Source: Pantoea stewartii subsp. stewartii
GTDB taxonomy: Bacteria; Pseudomonadota; Gammaproteobacteria; Enterobacterales; Enterobacteriaceae
Assembly: GCF_008801695.1 (NCBI RefSeq)
Contig: NZ_VZPF01000015.1
Span: forward strand, 1 to 64,000
Direction: 5' to 3'
DNA length: 64,000 nt
In this document: positions 17,316 to 26,645 of the stretch, one piece after another
Layout of the letters: each line of letters begins with the position of its first letter
How positions within the stretch are numbered: position 1 is the first letter of the stretch
The notes under the pieces: model-generated
What the model was told of the DNA's origin: nothing
Databases searched by the model: none
The model's input: only the letters and a program-made list of their open reading frames with translations
Made by a program: the position numbers and the translations under genes

Positions 17316-18451
17316 CAGTACACCTGCCGACCTTTACACCAGACATGGCGAATATGGGGATGGCCATGTTGGGTATGCGCCAGGACCAGGTCGGCGCGGC
17401 AGCCTTCGCTGATCACGCCACGATCTTCCAGCCCCAGCGCACGTGCCGGATTGCACGTCACCAGCGCAATGGCCTGAGGCAAAGAGAGCGTATTGCGCTC
17501 ATCGGCGGCCAGACGGAACGCCGCATCCAGCAGGCTGGCGGGATAGTAGTCCGACGACAGGATATCCAGCATGCCGTGAGCGGCCAGCTCCCAGGCGGCC
17601 ACGTTGCCGGAATGCGAACCGCCGCGAACAATGTTGGGCGCGCCCATTAACACCTGCATGTTGCGGTAGCGTGAAGCTTTTGCCGCCTCCAGCGTGGTGG
17701 GAAACTCGGCAATCGCACTGCCCACGGCGTGCGACTCTTCGACATGGTCAACAGTCGCATCGTCATGACTGGCGATCGCGATGCCGTGATCGCGACACAG
17801 CGCGGCAATAGCCAGACGATTGGGCTGTGACCAGGCCTCGGCCAGTTCCAGTTGCTCGCGCTCAAACGCATCCATCTGCTCGTCATTCAGCTGGTATTTT
17901 CCCTGGTAGTATTCCCGGTACTTTTCCAGCGACGCATACTGACGCTGGCCGGGTGAGTGATCCATCAGCGACACCAGCGACAGCTCGGGTGAGGACAGCA
18001 AGGCTTCAAACAGCGGCAGCGTTGTATGATGCGGCAGCTCACAGCGCAGATGCAGTAAATGCTCCGCGCGATTAAGCCCCTTTTGGTTGCTGTCACGAAT
18101 CGCGCCAATCATTTTACTGAGATTTTACAGTCGGTGGCCGCCATCACGCACATCCCCCACGCCGATAGCATCCAGCACGGTGGTGATGCCGCTGGCCACC
18201 ATCAGCGCATCGTGGCTGCTCATCGCCGAGTGCGCCGGCCAGTCGACTTTAGGCCGTGGGGTGAAAAATTTGTCCAGGTTATCGGTATGCAACTCCACCA
18301 GGCCCGGCAGCAGATATGCGCCTTCGCCATCCAGCGCACTGGCCAGCTGGCTGTTCGTTTCGCTAAAGTTGGTAATACGGTCTTCGCGAAACTCCAGCGA
18401 ACCGGCAACAACCTCATTTTCCAGCACCAGCTTTACGTTATTAATGATCAT
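17315..18451 (-). pseudogene. phnM: phnM, interrupted by an in-frame TAA
   Basis: PhnM is the amidohydrolase that releases diphosphate from the 5-triphosphoribosyl 1-phosphonate intermediate. The two halves together match PhnM end to end in one frame: residues 1-108 (PGLVELHTDNLDKFFTPRP and so on) and from codon 110 to the end (RCELPHHTTLPLF, SHDDATVDH, GAPNIVRGGSHSGN). Codon 109, at 18125-18127, is TAA where related proteins have Glu (DRLENLEKM; here HRL-stop-NLSKM), a single GAA to TAA change. The first downstream ATG is five codons on (18110-18112) with no clear ribosome site. Unless read through or a sequencing error, PhnM is inactive and the C-P lyase route is blocked. Confidence 0.9.
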
Positions 18452-19167
18452 GCTTCTGCCCCTGTTTTGAAGGGCTGCATGACGTGCAGGCGATCGGCCA
18501 CACGTTCCCGCACCGCTTCATCATGAAAGATCCCCACGATTGCCGCGCCGCGTTCACGCGCCTGCTCAATCAGGCCCACGACCGCGGCACTGTTGACACT
18601 GTCGAGTGACGCTGTGGGTTCGTCCAGTAGCAACACCGGATAGTCCGCGATAAAGCCACGGGCGATATTGACGCGCTGCTGCTCGCCTCCCGAAAAGGTT
18701 GAGGGGGCCAGAGACCAGAGGCGCTGCGGGACGTTAAGTCGCGTCAGCAGCTCTTTCGCACGGGCTTCACAGAAGCCGCGTTCCACGCCGCGCTCCAGCA
18801 ACGGCTGCATCACGATCTCCAGCGTCGGCACGCGCGGGATGACGCGCAGAAACTGACTGACCCAGCCGATAGTATCGCGACGAATGGCAATAATCTGACG
18901 GGCCGGTGCCTGCGCCATATCCACCCACTCGCCCTGATGCTGTACCCAGATGTGGCCGCTGTTGGCCTGATAGTTACCGTACAGGGCACGCAGCAAGGTG
19001 GATTTCCCGCTGCCGGAATGCCCGTGCAGTACCACGCATTCGCCCTGACTGACGTCCAGGCAGGCATTCTGTAATACCGGCAGCGCCGCCCCGTTTTGAT
19101 TGTGCAACACAAAGGTTTTGCACAAATTTTCTACGCGCAGTTGCGTTTTCATAGTCGCCGTCGCCAT
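18448..19167 (-). CDS. phnL: C-P lyase complex ATPase-like subunit PhnL
   Basis: 239-aa ABC-type ATPase that joins the C-P lyase core with PhnK. Seen: Walker [10 protein letters not shown], signature [13 protein letters not shown] and Walker [12 protein letters not shown]. The first ATG overlaps the phnK stop (TAATG), consistent with coupling; an internal ATG five codons in matches the usual PhnL start more closely. Its stop overlaps the phnM start. Confidence 0.93.
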   Translation of the reverse strand: MATATMKTQLRVENLCKTFVLHNQNGAALPVLQNACLDVSQGECVVLHGHSGSGKSTLLRALYGNYQANSGHIWVQHQGEWVDMAQAPARQIIAIRRDTIGWVSQFLRVIPRVPTLEIVMQPLLERGVERGFCEARAKELLTRLNVPQRLWSLAPSTFSGGEQQRVNIARGFIADYPVLLLDEPTASLDSVNSAAVVGLIEQARERGAAIVGIFHDEAVRERVADRLHVMQPFKTGAEA

Positions 19168-19928
19168 TAGTTGAGTACCGATGAAACCAGCAGTTGCGTG
19201 TAAGGATGATGCGGGTCATCCAGCACGCGGTCAGTTAAGCCACTTTCCACCACCCGGCCCTGCTTCATCACCAGCAGGCGATGCGCCAGCAGGCGCGCCA
19301 CGCCCAGATCGTGCGTCACAATTACCACCGCCAGATTGAGTTCCCGCACCAGCGTACGCAGCAGATCCAGTAACCGTGCCTGCACCGAGACGTCCAGGCC
19401 GCCGGTCGGTTCATCCATAAACACCAGCTTCGGCTGGGTGACCAGATTGCGGGCGATCTGCAGACGCTGCTGCATGCCGCCGGAAAAGGTTGTCGGCAGA
19501 TCATCGATGCGGTTAGCTGCGATTTCCACCGCCTGCAGCCAGTGGCTGGCTTGCGCGCGGATCTCGCCGTAATGGCGGTGACCGACGGCCATCAGGCGCT
19601 CGCCGATATTGCCGCCCGCCGTAACCTGAGGGCGCAAACCTTCCAGCGGATGCTGGTGGACCACGCCCCACGCCGTGCGCAGTAAGCGGCGACGGTCGCT
19701 TTCGCTCATTTGATACAGATCGCGTTGCAGATAGTGAATCGCGCCTGCCTGCGGTGCCAGCCGCGCTGACAGGCTACGCAACAGGGTGGTTTTGCCCGAT
19801 CCGGATTCCCCGACGATACCCAGAACCTCGCCCGGATAGAGATCAAAACTGACGTCTTCAAAGCCTTTTCCTGGCGCATACAGATGCGTAAGGTTGTTCA
19901 CCGCGAGCAGCGGTTGTTCACTGTGCAT
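19167..19928 (-). CDS. phnK: C-P lyase complex ATPase-like subunit PhnK
   Basis: 253-aa ABC-type ATPase homologous to oligopeptide ATPases, bound to the PhnGHIJ core and needed for activity. Walker [10 protein letters not shown], signature [13 protein letters not shown] and Walker [12 protein letters not shown]. The start at 19928 has AGGAA seven bases upstream and lies inside the last codons of phnJ (11-bp overlap). Confidence 0.94.
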   Translation of the reverse strand: MHSEQPLLAVNNLTHLYAPGKGFEDVSFDLYPGEVLGIVGESGSGKTTLLRSLSARLAPQAGAIHYLQRDLYQMSESDRRRLLRTAWGVVHQHPLEGLRPQVTAGGNIGERLMAVGHRHYGEIRAQASHWLQAVEIAANRIDDLPTTFSGGMQQRLQIARNLVTQPKLVFMDEPTGGLDVSVQARLLDLLRTLVRELNLAVVIVTHDLGVARLLAHRLLVMKQGRVVESGLTDRVLDDPHHPYTQLLVSSVLN

Positions 19929-20766
19929 GGTGTTGTTCCTGCTGCTGGTGGCAAAAATCGGTATCGGAGCACACAAACATGCGCGTGCCCTGGTCGTCCA
20001 TCACCACCTCATCCAGATAGCTGTGGCGCGAACCACAGAGCGCACAGGGTTCGTCCCACTGCTGCACGGTGAAGGGATGATCGTCAAAATCGAGGCTTTC
20101 AACTTTGGTATAGGGCGGCAAGGCATAGATGCGTTTTTCACGACCGGCACCAAACAGCTGGAGCGCGGGCATCATGTGCATCTTGGGGTTATCGAATTTG
20201 GGGATCGGCGACGGATCCATCACATAGCGATCGTTGACCTTTACCGGATAGGCATAGGTGGTGGCGATGTGACCAAAACGGGCGATATCTTCGTACAGTT
20301 TGACCTGCATGATGCCGTACTCTTCCAGCGCATGCATGGTGCGGGTTTCCGTTTCGCGAGGCTCAATAAAGCGCAGCGGCTCGGGAATCGGCACCTGGAA
20401 AATCAGGATCTGATCTTCTTGCAGCGGCGTTTCCGGAATACGGTGGCGCGTCTGGATCAGCGTGGCGTCCACTGTGCGCTCGGTCGTCGCCGCACCGCTG
20501 ACGCGCTGAAAGAAACGGCGGATCGAGACCGCATTGGTGGTATCGTCCGCGCCCTGGTCGATAACTTTCAGAACGTCTTTGTCGCCAATCACGCTGGCGG
20601 TAATTTGAATGCCGCCGGTGCCCCAGCCATAAGGCATCGGCATTTCACGTCCGGCAAACGGCACCTGATAGCCGGGAATCGCCACGGCTTTCAGGATGGC
20701 GCGTCGGATCGTACGTTTGGTTTGTTCGTCAAGATAGCCGTTGTTATAGCCGCTGAGTTCAGCCAT
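19918..20766 (-). CDS. phnJ: C-P lyase radical-SAM subunit PhnJ
   Basis: 282-aa catalytic subunit that cleaves the carbon-phosphorus bond with a 4Fe-4S cluster and S-adenosylmethionine. The cysteine pattern CX2CX21CX5C is intact at residues 241, 244, 266 and 272, the same positions as in E. coli: three for the cluster and the last as the proposed thiyl radical. The N-terminus MAELSGYNNGYLDEQTKR is family-typical. The start overlaps phnI by eight bases. Nothing suggests damage to this gene. Confidence 0.97.
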   Translation of the reverse strand: MAELSGYNNGYLDEQTKRTIRRAILKAVAIPGYQVPFAGREMPMPYGWGTGGIQITASVIGDKDVLKVIDQGADDTTNAVSIRRFFQRVSGAATTERTVDATLIQTRHRIPETPLQEDQILIFQVPIPEPLRFIEPRETETRTMHALEEYGIMQVKLYEDIARFGHIATTYAYPVKVNDRYVMDPSPIPKFDNPKMHMMPALQLFGAGREKRIYALPPYTKVESLDFDDHPFTVQQWDEPCALCGSRHSYLDEVVMDDQGTRMFVCSDTDFCHQQQEQHHAQ

Positions 20767-21835
20767 TTTGCTGCTCCTGATAGTCCTGGCGCAGACGTTT
20801 CAGCAGTTCCAGTTCCGCCTGGAAATCGACGTAGTGCGGCAGTTTTAAGTGGGACACAAAACCTGCGGCTTCGACGTTATCCGCATGGGACAGCACAAAC
20901 TCCTCGTCCTGCGCCGGGCTGGTAATGCGTTCATGGTGTTCACGCGTCTGTAGCGCCCGATCCACCAGCGCCATGGACATGGCTTTACGTTCAGCCCGGC
21001 CAAAGACCAGGCCATAACCCCGCGTAAAGTGCGGGGCGCTTTCGCCGTCGTGCGTAAAACCGTTGACCATTTCGCATTCGGTCAGCAGCATTTCCCCGAT
21101 CTCCAGTTCAAAACCCAGCTCTTCGGGGCAAATGCTGACGCTGACGTATCCGGTACGGATTTCACCGGCAAAGGGGTGCGTGCGGCCATAGCCACGCTGA
21201 GTGGAATAGCCCAGCGACAGCAGAAACCCTTCGTCGCCGCGCACCAGTTGCTGAAGACGTGCCGCGCGCGAGGCGGGAAAGCCCATCGGCTCACGGGTGA
21301 TATCCGTGGGTTCGCTGCCATCGTCGTGTTCTGCCTCCGCAAAGCCTTCCTCGCTCATCATGCTGAACATATGCGGACAGTGTTCCGGCAGCGCCTGCTC
21401 ACTGCGCGGCGGCGGCGGTGTTTCGCCATTTGCTATCAACGTAAAGTCCAGCAGACGGTGACTGTAATCGTAGGTCGGGCCCAACACCTGACCGCCGGGT
21501 AAATCCTTATACACCGCCGAGATGCGTCGCTCGATTCGCATGCTACCGGTAGCTAACGGCGTGCTTTGCGCCAGCCGCGGCAGGGTTGTGCGATAGGCAC
21601 GCAGCAGGAAAATGGCCTCCACCAGATCGCCGCTGGCCTGCTTAATCGCCAGCGCCGCCAGCGCGGGATCGTAAATGCCACCTTCCGTCATCACCCGATC
21701 TACCGCCAGACCGAGCTGCTGCGCGACCTGGTCGCAGGATAATTCAGGCACCGCGCGATCGCCGCGCCGCACATCCGCCTGCAGGTGATGGGCGTTAGCA
21801 ATGGCTTTTTCGCCCCCTTTCACGGCTACGTACAT
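20759..21835 (-). CDS. phnI: C-P lyase core subunit PhnI
   Basis: 358 aa beginning MYVAVKGGEKAIANAH, the conserved PhnI start; two codons further upstream (21841) is a second, less likely ATG. PhnI, with PhnG, PhnH and PhnL, displaces adenine from ATP with the phosphonate, and alone is a nucleosidase. Long conserved blocks such as LLRAYRTTLPRL, RGDEGFLLSLGYSTQRGYG and DNVEAAGFVSHLKLPHYVDF are intact. It overlaps phnH and phnJ. Confidence 0.96.
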   Translation of the reverse strand: MYVAVKGGEKAIANAHHLQADVRRGDRAVPELSCDQVAQQLGLAVDRVMTEGGIYDPALAALAIKQASGDLVEAIFLLRAYRTTLPRLAQSTPLATGSMRIERRISAVYKDLPGGQVLGPTYDYSHRLLDFTLIANGETPPPPRSEQALPEHCPHMFSMMSEEGFAEAEHDDGSEPTDITREPMGFPASRAARLQQLVRGDEGFLLSLGYSTQRGYGRTHPFAGEIRTGYVSVSICPEELGFELEIGEMLLTECEMVNGFTHDGESAPHFTRGYGLVFGRAERKAMSMALVDRALQTREHHERITSPAQDEEFVLSHADNVEAAGFVSHLKLPHYVDFQAELELLKRLRQDYQEQQNG

Positions 21836-22410
21836 GAGCACACCTCAACGTGGGTTGTCCGTGGCACCGCCATCATCGCTTCGCCACAGGTAAAGATGAG
21901 ATCCACACCCTGAGGAAACGGATGCGGGCGGGCACGCAGGTAGTCGATCACGCTTTCCGGCAGTTGTGGCGCAATGGCGCGTGCTTCGCGCAGCCCCGGC
22001 CCTGTCAACCGTAATGCCAGGCCAACGTTCAGCGCAGGCACCTCAATAATCAGCGTGGTGCTTTTCTCAGGTGCCAGGTTATCACCCGCGGAAAAGTCGG
22101 CCGGATTAGGCTGAGCGGTCGCGTGACTTAACGCAAATGCCGCATCACTGCTGTCGGTAATCGGTGCGCCGGTATGAAAACGCAGGTTATCGCGTAGCGT
22201 CTGATTATCGACCTGTGGGTCCAGCCATAAGGGGCTTTCCTGATCGACCAGGGTCAGCAGCACGGCAGTAGCGGCGGGAGAAAGTGCGCCCCAGCCCTGT
22301 TGCAGCGGCAGCGATACCATAACGCCAGGTTCGCTCATGGCTTTCAGAATGCGGCGAAAAGCATGCTGCGCATCCGCAACCGGGTGATGAAAACTTGCCA
22401 GTAAAGTCAT
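21826..22410 (-). CDS. phnH: C-P lyase core subunit PhnH
   Basis: 194-aa PhnH, a PLP-transferase-like fold without PLP that forms part of the PhnG2H2I2J2 core. Seen: the start MTLLASFHHPVADAQHAFR, which places the conserved FRRILKAMSEPG early in the protein, and the C-terminal PQGVDLIFTCGEAMMAVPRT. Start and stop overlap its neighbours (ATGA with phnG), giving tight translational coupling through phnG-H-I. Confidence 0.95.
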   Translation of the reverse strand: MTLLASFHHPVADAQHAFRRILKAMSEPGVMVSLPLQQGWGALSPAATAVLLTLVDQESPLWLDPQVDNQTLRDNLRFHTGAPITDSSDAAFALSHATAQPNPADFSAGDNLAPEKSTTLIIEVPALNVGLALRLTGPGLREARAIAPQLPESVIDYLRARPHPFPQGVDLIFTCGEAMMAVPRTTHVEVCSCT

Positions 22411-22856
22411 TCATTGTCTCCGCGTACCAGCGTAAAGAAGTCCACTTTGCTACTGGCGATTTCACGTGCACGCAGCTGACGCTGCTCGTCGCGTAAGGCC
22501 GCCAGTGGGGTAATAATCTTTTCCTGTAACAGCTCGGCGGTGCCCGTCTGCTGCAACAGCGCATCCATCAGGGCACAGCGTTCGGCGTGGGCTTTATCCC
22601 GGCCCAGCAGGTAGCTGTAGCCCAGGGTGCCATCGTTTAGCCGGACGACCGCGCGCGTGACGGTGGCATCGCCCATCACAAAACGTTTGCCCGTCGCGCC
22701 CATGCGGGCCTGCAACCGTGTCAGGCCAATTTCAGCCGGTCGGATCAGCGTAAATGCCGGCGTAAGGTTGAGCGGCTGCCAGAGGGCGTCAAGCTCGGCG
22801 GCGCTACTGTGGGCCAACACCGAAAGCCAGTGCTGGCGTGCCGTTTGCTGTTTCAT
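22407..22856 (-). CDS. phnG: C-P lyase core subunit PhnG
   Basis: 149 aa, normal PhnG length. It takes part in the first step, attaching the phosphonate to ribose triphosphate. Recognised from ARQHWLSVLAHS at the N-terminus, MGATGKRFVMGDATVTRAVV and the KVDFFTLVRGD end. It overlaps phnF by four bases (ATGA). Confidence 0.94.
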   Translation of the reverse strand: MKQQTARQHWLSVLAHSSAAELDALWQPLNLTPAFTLIRPAEIGLTRLQARMGATGKRFVMGDATVTRAVVRLNDGTLGYSYLLGRDKAHAERCALMDALLQQTGTAELLQEKIITPLAALRDEQRQLRAREIASSKVDFFTLVRGDNE

Positions 22857-23569
22857 TCGTGCTCCAGAGTGAGTTCAATCATGTCGCCACGCGTCAGGCT
22901 GACGGAGTACTCCGCCATCGCACCATCGGTGGTTTTATTCAGGGTGCGCACGCACAACAAGGGGGAATGCAGTGCGATCTCCAGCTGCTTGCACTCTTTG
23001 GCCTGAGCCCGACGGGTGCTGATGCGCGTTTGCGTGCGCACCAGTTGCTTGCCGGTGTGCTGCCGCAGGAAGTCGTGGAGCGAGCCGCTGGTAAAGCGTT
23101 GTAGCTGCGGCCACCAACTGAGGTCGGGCAGGAAGTGATTAATCAGGCACACCGGCAGGCCATTGACCCGGCGCAGCGTGCGCAGATGAATGACGTTGTC
23201 GCCTTCGTTCACGCCTAATGCGGCCGCGACGTCTGTACTGGCAGGACGCAATACGGCCAGCAGGCGCTCACTGGTGGGATCGCTGCCCTGTTCCAGTAAG
23301 TTCTGGCTGAAACGGGCCTGCGCATGGAGCGGATAATCATACGGGCGCATTAACACCAAAATGCCGACGCCGTGGCGACGCTGCAGCAACCCTTTATTCA
23401 CCAGTTCATCAACCGCCCGACGTAAGGTGTGGCGGTTAACGGCATAGTGATCGGCCAGCTGTTGCTCCGAAGGAAGGTAGTCACCACTACGATAACGCTC
23501 CTGAACAGCCTGCTCCAGTTGCGCCGCAACGGCCTGATACACAGTGGTCGGATGTCTGGATAACTCCAT
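22853..23569 (-). CDS. phnF: GntR-family regulator of the phn operon
   Basis: 238 aa with an N-terminal winged helix (SEQQLADHYAVNRHTLRRAV) and a C-terminal UTRA ligand-binding domain (NVIHLRTLRRVNGLPVCLI, PAEYS-like AEYSVSLTRGD). Strongly similar to E. coli PhnF from residue 1 of the start at 23569; a longer upstream frame has no similarity. First gene of the phn transcript, so it probably represses its own operon until a phosphonate or phosphate signal appears. Pho-box-like repeats lie 80-120 bp upstream. Confidence 0.95.
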   Translation of the reverse strand: MELSRHPTTVYQAVAAQLEQAVQERYRSGDYLPSEQQLADHYAVNRHTLRRAVDELVNKGLLQRRHGVGILVLMRPYDYPLHAQARFSQNLLEQGSDPTSERLLAVLRPASTDVAAALGVNEGDNVIHLRTLRRVNGLPVCLINHFLPDLSWWPQLQRFTSGSLHDFLRQHTGKQLVRTQTRISTRRAQAKECKQLEIALHSPLLCVRTLNKTTDGAMAEYSVSLTRGDMIELTLEHE

Positions 23570-23647
23570 CACAAATAAATCCTCATAGCGTAAGGGGGGA
23601 TTTCGCAGCCGGTGGACTGCGGGATGGCTACAGCGTGACGGGATCAG

Positions 23648-23687
23648 ATGACAGAGAGGTGACGACTTAGTGAAGCGAAGGTGAATT
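23648..23687 (-). promoter_or_regulatory. tandem PhoB-like half-sites upstream of phnF
   Basis: On the minus strand four 7-mers follow at an exact 11-bp period: AATTCAC, GCTTCAC, TCGTCAC, CTGTCAT (23687 down to 23648). The last matches the PhoB half-site fully and the others share TCAC. An 11-bp period is the hallmark of Pho boxes. A clear -10 is not evident. Confidence 0.6.
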
Positions 23688-23737
23688 TGTCTGTGAAGCG
23701 CAGGACACCGGACAGATCTGAGAGTAAACCGCTCAAC

Positions 23738-23763
23738 GCCATAGGGCATCCATGCCATATGGC
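23738..23763. other. 26-bp near-perfect palindrome
   Basis: GCCATA-g-GGCAT-cc-ATGCC-a-TATGGC: 11 of 12 arm positions pair. There is no U-tract, so it may be a weak terminator after the SDR gene (minus) or a repressor operator in the phnF leader region. Confidence 0.5.
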
Positions 23764-23784
23764 GGTCAGGGCTTATCCGGCTGT

Positions 23785-24627
23785 TTAATCAGGAAAATCG
23801 GTTGATAATGACGTCTGTTTCCAGGCTTCTATCTGTGCCAGTCGCGCTTTGAGTTTTTCCGTTACCGCCTCATAACCCCATGCTCCCATCACCACGTGGC
23901 GCGGCGGATCAGGGTGTTCAGCAATGGCGATCATCGCGCTCGCCGCACGAACAGGGTCACCTTTCTGCGTGCCGCTGTACGCCGCCGTCGCCTTCATCCT
24001 GGCGGCAGCGGTTTCGGCATAATCCGGTAAGGTGCTCGGGGTCTGATGCAGCGAACGTCCTGCCCAGTCGGTACGAAACGGGCCGGGTTCAATACAGGTG
24101 ACGTGAATCCCTAACGGACCCACCTCCTGGGCGAACGAATCAGACCAGCCCTCTACGGCGTGCTTACTGGCAGCATAATAACCTGAGCTGGCAAAGCCGA
24201 TGAATCCTGCCACGGAGGTGATATTCATAATGTGACCCCGTCGCGCGGTGCGCATAGCCGGCAGTACCGCACGCGTCAGAGCAAACAGACCGAAAACGTT
24301 GGCATCAAACTGCGCGCGTATGGCCTTGTCTTCCCCTTCTTCGACGGAACTTTGGTAACCGTAACCCGCATTATTGACCAGTACGTCAAGGGTGCCGAAC
24401 GTTTCAAGCGCTTTGTTGACCGCCTTATCAATACTGTGTTGTTGCGTCACATCCAGTTCAACCGCAATCGCGTTCGGATGGCCGTCAACCAGATCGGCGA
24501 TCGCTGATCGATGGCGTGCAGTTACGACCACCCGGAATCCGCGGGCGATGGTCTGCTGCGCCAGTTCACGGCCAAATCCCGTTGAACATCCAGAAATCAG
24601 CCACACCGGTTGTGTGTTTGTTCCCAT
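23785..24627 (-). CDS. short-chain dehydrogenase/reductase
   Basis: 280-aa classical SDR. Cofactor motif ISGCSTGFGREL is at the N-terminus with the NNAGYGYQSS motif near residue 88, and the catalytic YYAASKHAVEG (Tyr and Lys) near residue 155. Ala/Arg at the first-strand end suggests NADP(H), but this is weak. It lies 98 bp after the ThDP enzyme gene and could be co-transcribed. The substrate is unknown; proteins of this kind are usually annotated only as oxidoreductases. Confidence 0.85.
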   Translation of the reverse strand: MGTNTQPVWLISGCSTGFGRELAQQTIARGFRVVVTARHRSAIADLVDGHPNAIAVELDVTQQHSIDKAVNKALETFGTLDVLVNNAGYGYQSSVEEGEDKAIRAQFDANVFGLFALTRAVLPAMRTARRGHIMNITSVAGFIGFASSGYYAASKHAVEGWSDSFAQEVGPLGIHVTCIEPGPFRTDWAGRSLHQTPSTLPDYAETAAARMKATAAYSGTQKGDPVRAASAMIAIAEHPDPPRHVVMGAWGYEAVTEKLKARLAQIEAWKQTSLSTDFPD

Positions 24628-24725
24628 GATCAGGCTCCTGTTATCGGTTTAGCAAAGGGCTGCCGGACATCCGTATGGCCGGCAGCAAGCAGAGTCTTGC
24701 CGCAGGGCGAGTGAAAATTTACCCG

Positions 24726-26507
24726 CTATTGCTTTTTATGAAAAAGTTGGCTGGCCGTGTCACTGAGAATCTGGACCGCGCCACGATCCCCTTTAACCAT
24801 GGAGGCCATAAAGGATTTGGCCTGACTGAACGTGATATGTGGCGGCAGAGGCGCGACTTCCGGATCGGTTTTTACCTCCAGCAGTACAGGCCGGTCAGCG
24901 CTGAGCGCCCGTTGCCATGCACCTGCGAGCGCATCCGGATTATCCACATAGATCCCTGTCAATCCCAGGGATTCAGCGAACTCAGCATAGTTAACGTTCG
25001 GCAGTTGCTGGGTTGCTTCGAAGCGCGGATTGCCCTCCATCACGCGCTGTTCCCAGGTCACCTGATTGAGGTCCTGATTATTGAATACACAAACAATCAG
25101 GCGCGGATCGGCCCATTGTTGCCAGTATTTCTGAATGGTGATCAGCTCAGCCATATTATTCATCTGCATCGCCCCGTCTCCCACCAGCGTCACAACCGGC
25201 TTGTGCGGATGGGCAAATTTGGCCGCAATCGCGTAGGGCACCGCCGCCCCCATACAGGCCAGGCCGCCGGACAGTGAGGCGCGCTGGCCCTGTTTTACAC
25301 GATAGTCACGCGCAAACCAGTTGGCACAGGAGCCGGAATCAGAGGTCACAATGGCATTGTCCGGCAGTTGCGGCGACATTTCCCATACCACACGCTGCGG
25401 ATTAACAGGATTGGCAGGAGCATGCGCTCGCGTTTCCATCAGTGTCCACCAGTCTTGTACCTGACGTGCAATATCCTCCTGCCAGCGACGATCGGTTTTG
25501 TGCTCCAGCAAAGGTAACAAAGCACGCAACGTTTCTGCGGCATCGCCGTGCAGATTCACTTCACAAGGATAACGCAGGCCCAGCATGGCAGGATCGATAT
25601 CAATCTGTACTGCGCGTGCCTGACCTTCTTTCGGCAGAAATTCCGTCCAAGGAAAGCCGCTACCGATCATCAGCAGCGTGTCGCAGTGTTGCATCATTTC
25701 CCAGGAGGGCCCCGTCCCAAGTAAACCAATAGCGCCGGTTACAAAAGGGGCATCATCCGGCAGCACATCTTTACCTAACAACGCTTTTGCCACGCCCGCG
25801 CCCAACAGATTAGCCGCTTTCACCACTTCTATCGCCGCATCGCGGGCACCAGAACCAATAAGAATGGCGACCTTTTTCCCGCTGTTCAGCACCTCCGCAG
25901 CACGTTGCAGATCATGGTCGTAAGGGACAACTTTGGGGCGCTGATAGCCGCTGCCAGAATGGGTAAAACCGTGAAGGTGCGGAGGCGCCTGCCAGGCTTC
26001 GTCCTGAATATCTTTCGGGACGATCACCACCGCCACGCCATTCTGTGCAATGGCAATACGAACGCCACGGTCAATCAGATGGCGGACCTGCGCAGGCGCG
26101 GAGGCTTCCTGCACAAAATTAGCCACGTCGGAAAAAATCCGGTCAAGGTTCATTTCCTGCTGATAACTGGCACCGCGAGCGGTCGCTTCCGCCTGCCCGG
26201 CGATGGCGAGAACCGGTGCGTGATCCATTTTGGCATCGTAGAGCCCGGTCAGAAGATGTGTCGCACCCGGGCCGCCCGTTGACAGACAAACGCCAAGCTC
26301 GCCGGTAAATTTGGCATGTCCGGCGGCCATAAAGGCGGCCATTTCTTCGTGACGGACCTGGATAAATTCAATGCCGTCACCCTGTTCGTTGGCACGCTGA
26401 ATGGCCCCTAAAACACCGTTGATGCCATCGCCCGGATAGTCATAAATGCGCGTAACGCCCCACGCCTTGAGACGCTGGACAAAAAAATCACTGGTTTTGG
26501 TACTCAT
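24726..26507 (-). CDS. thiamine diphosphate-dependent enzyme (PoxB-like)
   Basis: 593 aa with three domains: N-terminal pyrimidine-binding (catalytic Glu in QVRHEEMAAFMAAGHAKF), a central domain (about 200-330), and C-terminal ThDP-binding with GDGAMQMNNMAELITIQKYW and VFNNQDLNQ. Closest in kind to pyruvate oxidase/dehydrogenase or other acetolactate-type enzymes. It lacks an obvious PoxB-like C-terminal amphipathic membrane helix (end SDTASQLFHKKQ), so it may not be membrane-activated. Likely a peripheral 2-oxoacid decarboxylase or oxidase; the reaction is not fixed. Confidence 0.82.
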   Translation of the reverse strand: MSTKTSDFFVQRLKAWGVTRIYDYPGDGINGVLGAIQRANEQGDGIEFIQVRHEEMAAFMAAGHAKFTGELGVCLSTGGPGATHLLTGLYDAKMDHAPVLAIAGQAEATARGASYQQEMNLDRIFSDVANFVQEASAPAQVRHLIDRGVRIAIAQNGVAVVIVPKDIQDEAWQAPPHLHGFTHSGSGYQRPKVVPYDHDLQRAAEVLNSGKKVAILIGSGARDAAIEVVKAANLLGAGVAKALLGKDVLPDDAPFVTGAIGLLGTGPSWEMMQHCDTLLMIGSGFPWTEFLPKEGQARAVQIDIDPAMLGLRYPCEVNLHGDAAETLRALLPLLEHKTDRRWQEDIARQVQDWWTLMETRAHAPANPVNPQRVVWEMSPQLPDNAIVTSDSGSCANWFARDYRVKQGQRASLSGGLACMGAAVPYAIAAKFAHPHKPVVTLVGDGAMQMNNMAELITIQKYWQQWADPRLIVCVFNNQDLNQVTWEQRVMEGNPRFEATQQLPNVNYAEFAESLGLTGIYVDNPDALAGAWQRALSADRPVLLEVKTDPEVAPLPPHITFSQAKSFMASMVKGDRGAVQILSDTASQLFHKKQ

Positions 26508-26645
26508 GGTCGCCTTCCCCTCTTAGTCCGTGCAGACTTAAAGGGTAGTCGATCAAAAAAATATCAACGGTCAGTGATGGATTTCGCGCCCAGGCGATGT
26601 TGCATTCGTACCTGTCATCGCGAAAAAGCGTTCTTACTGCGCGGG

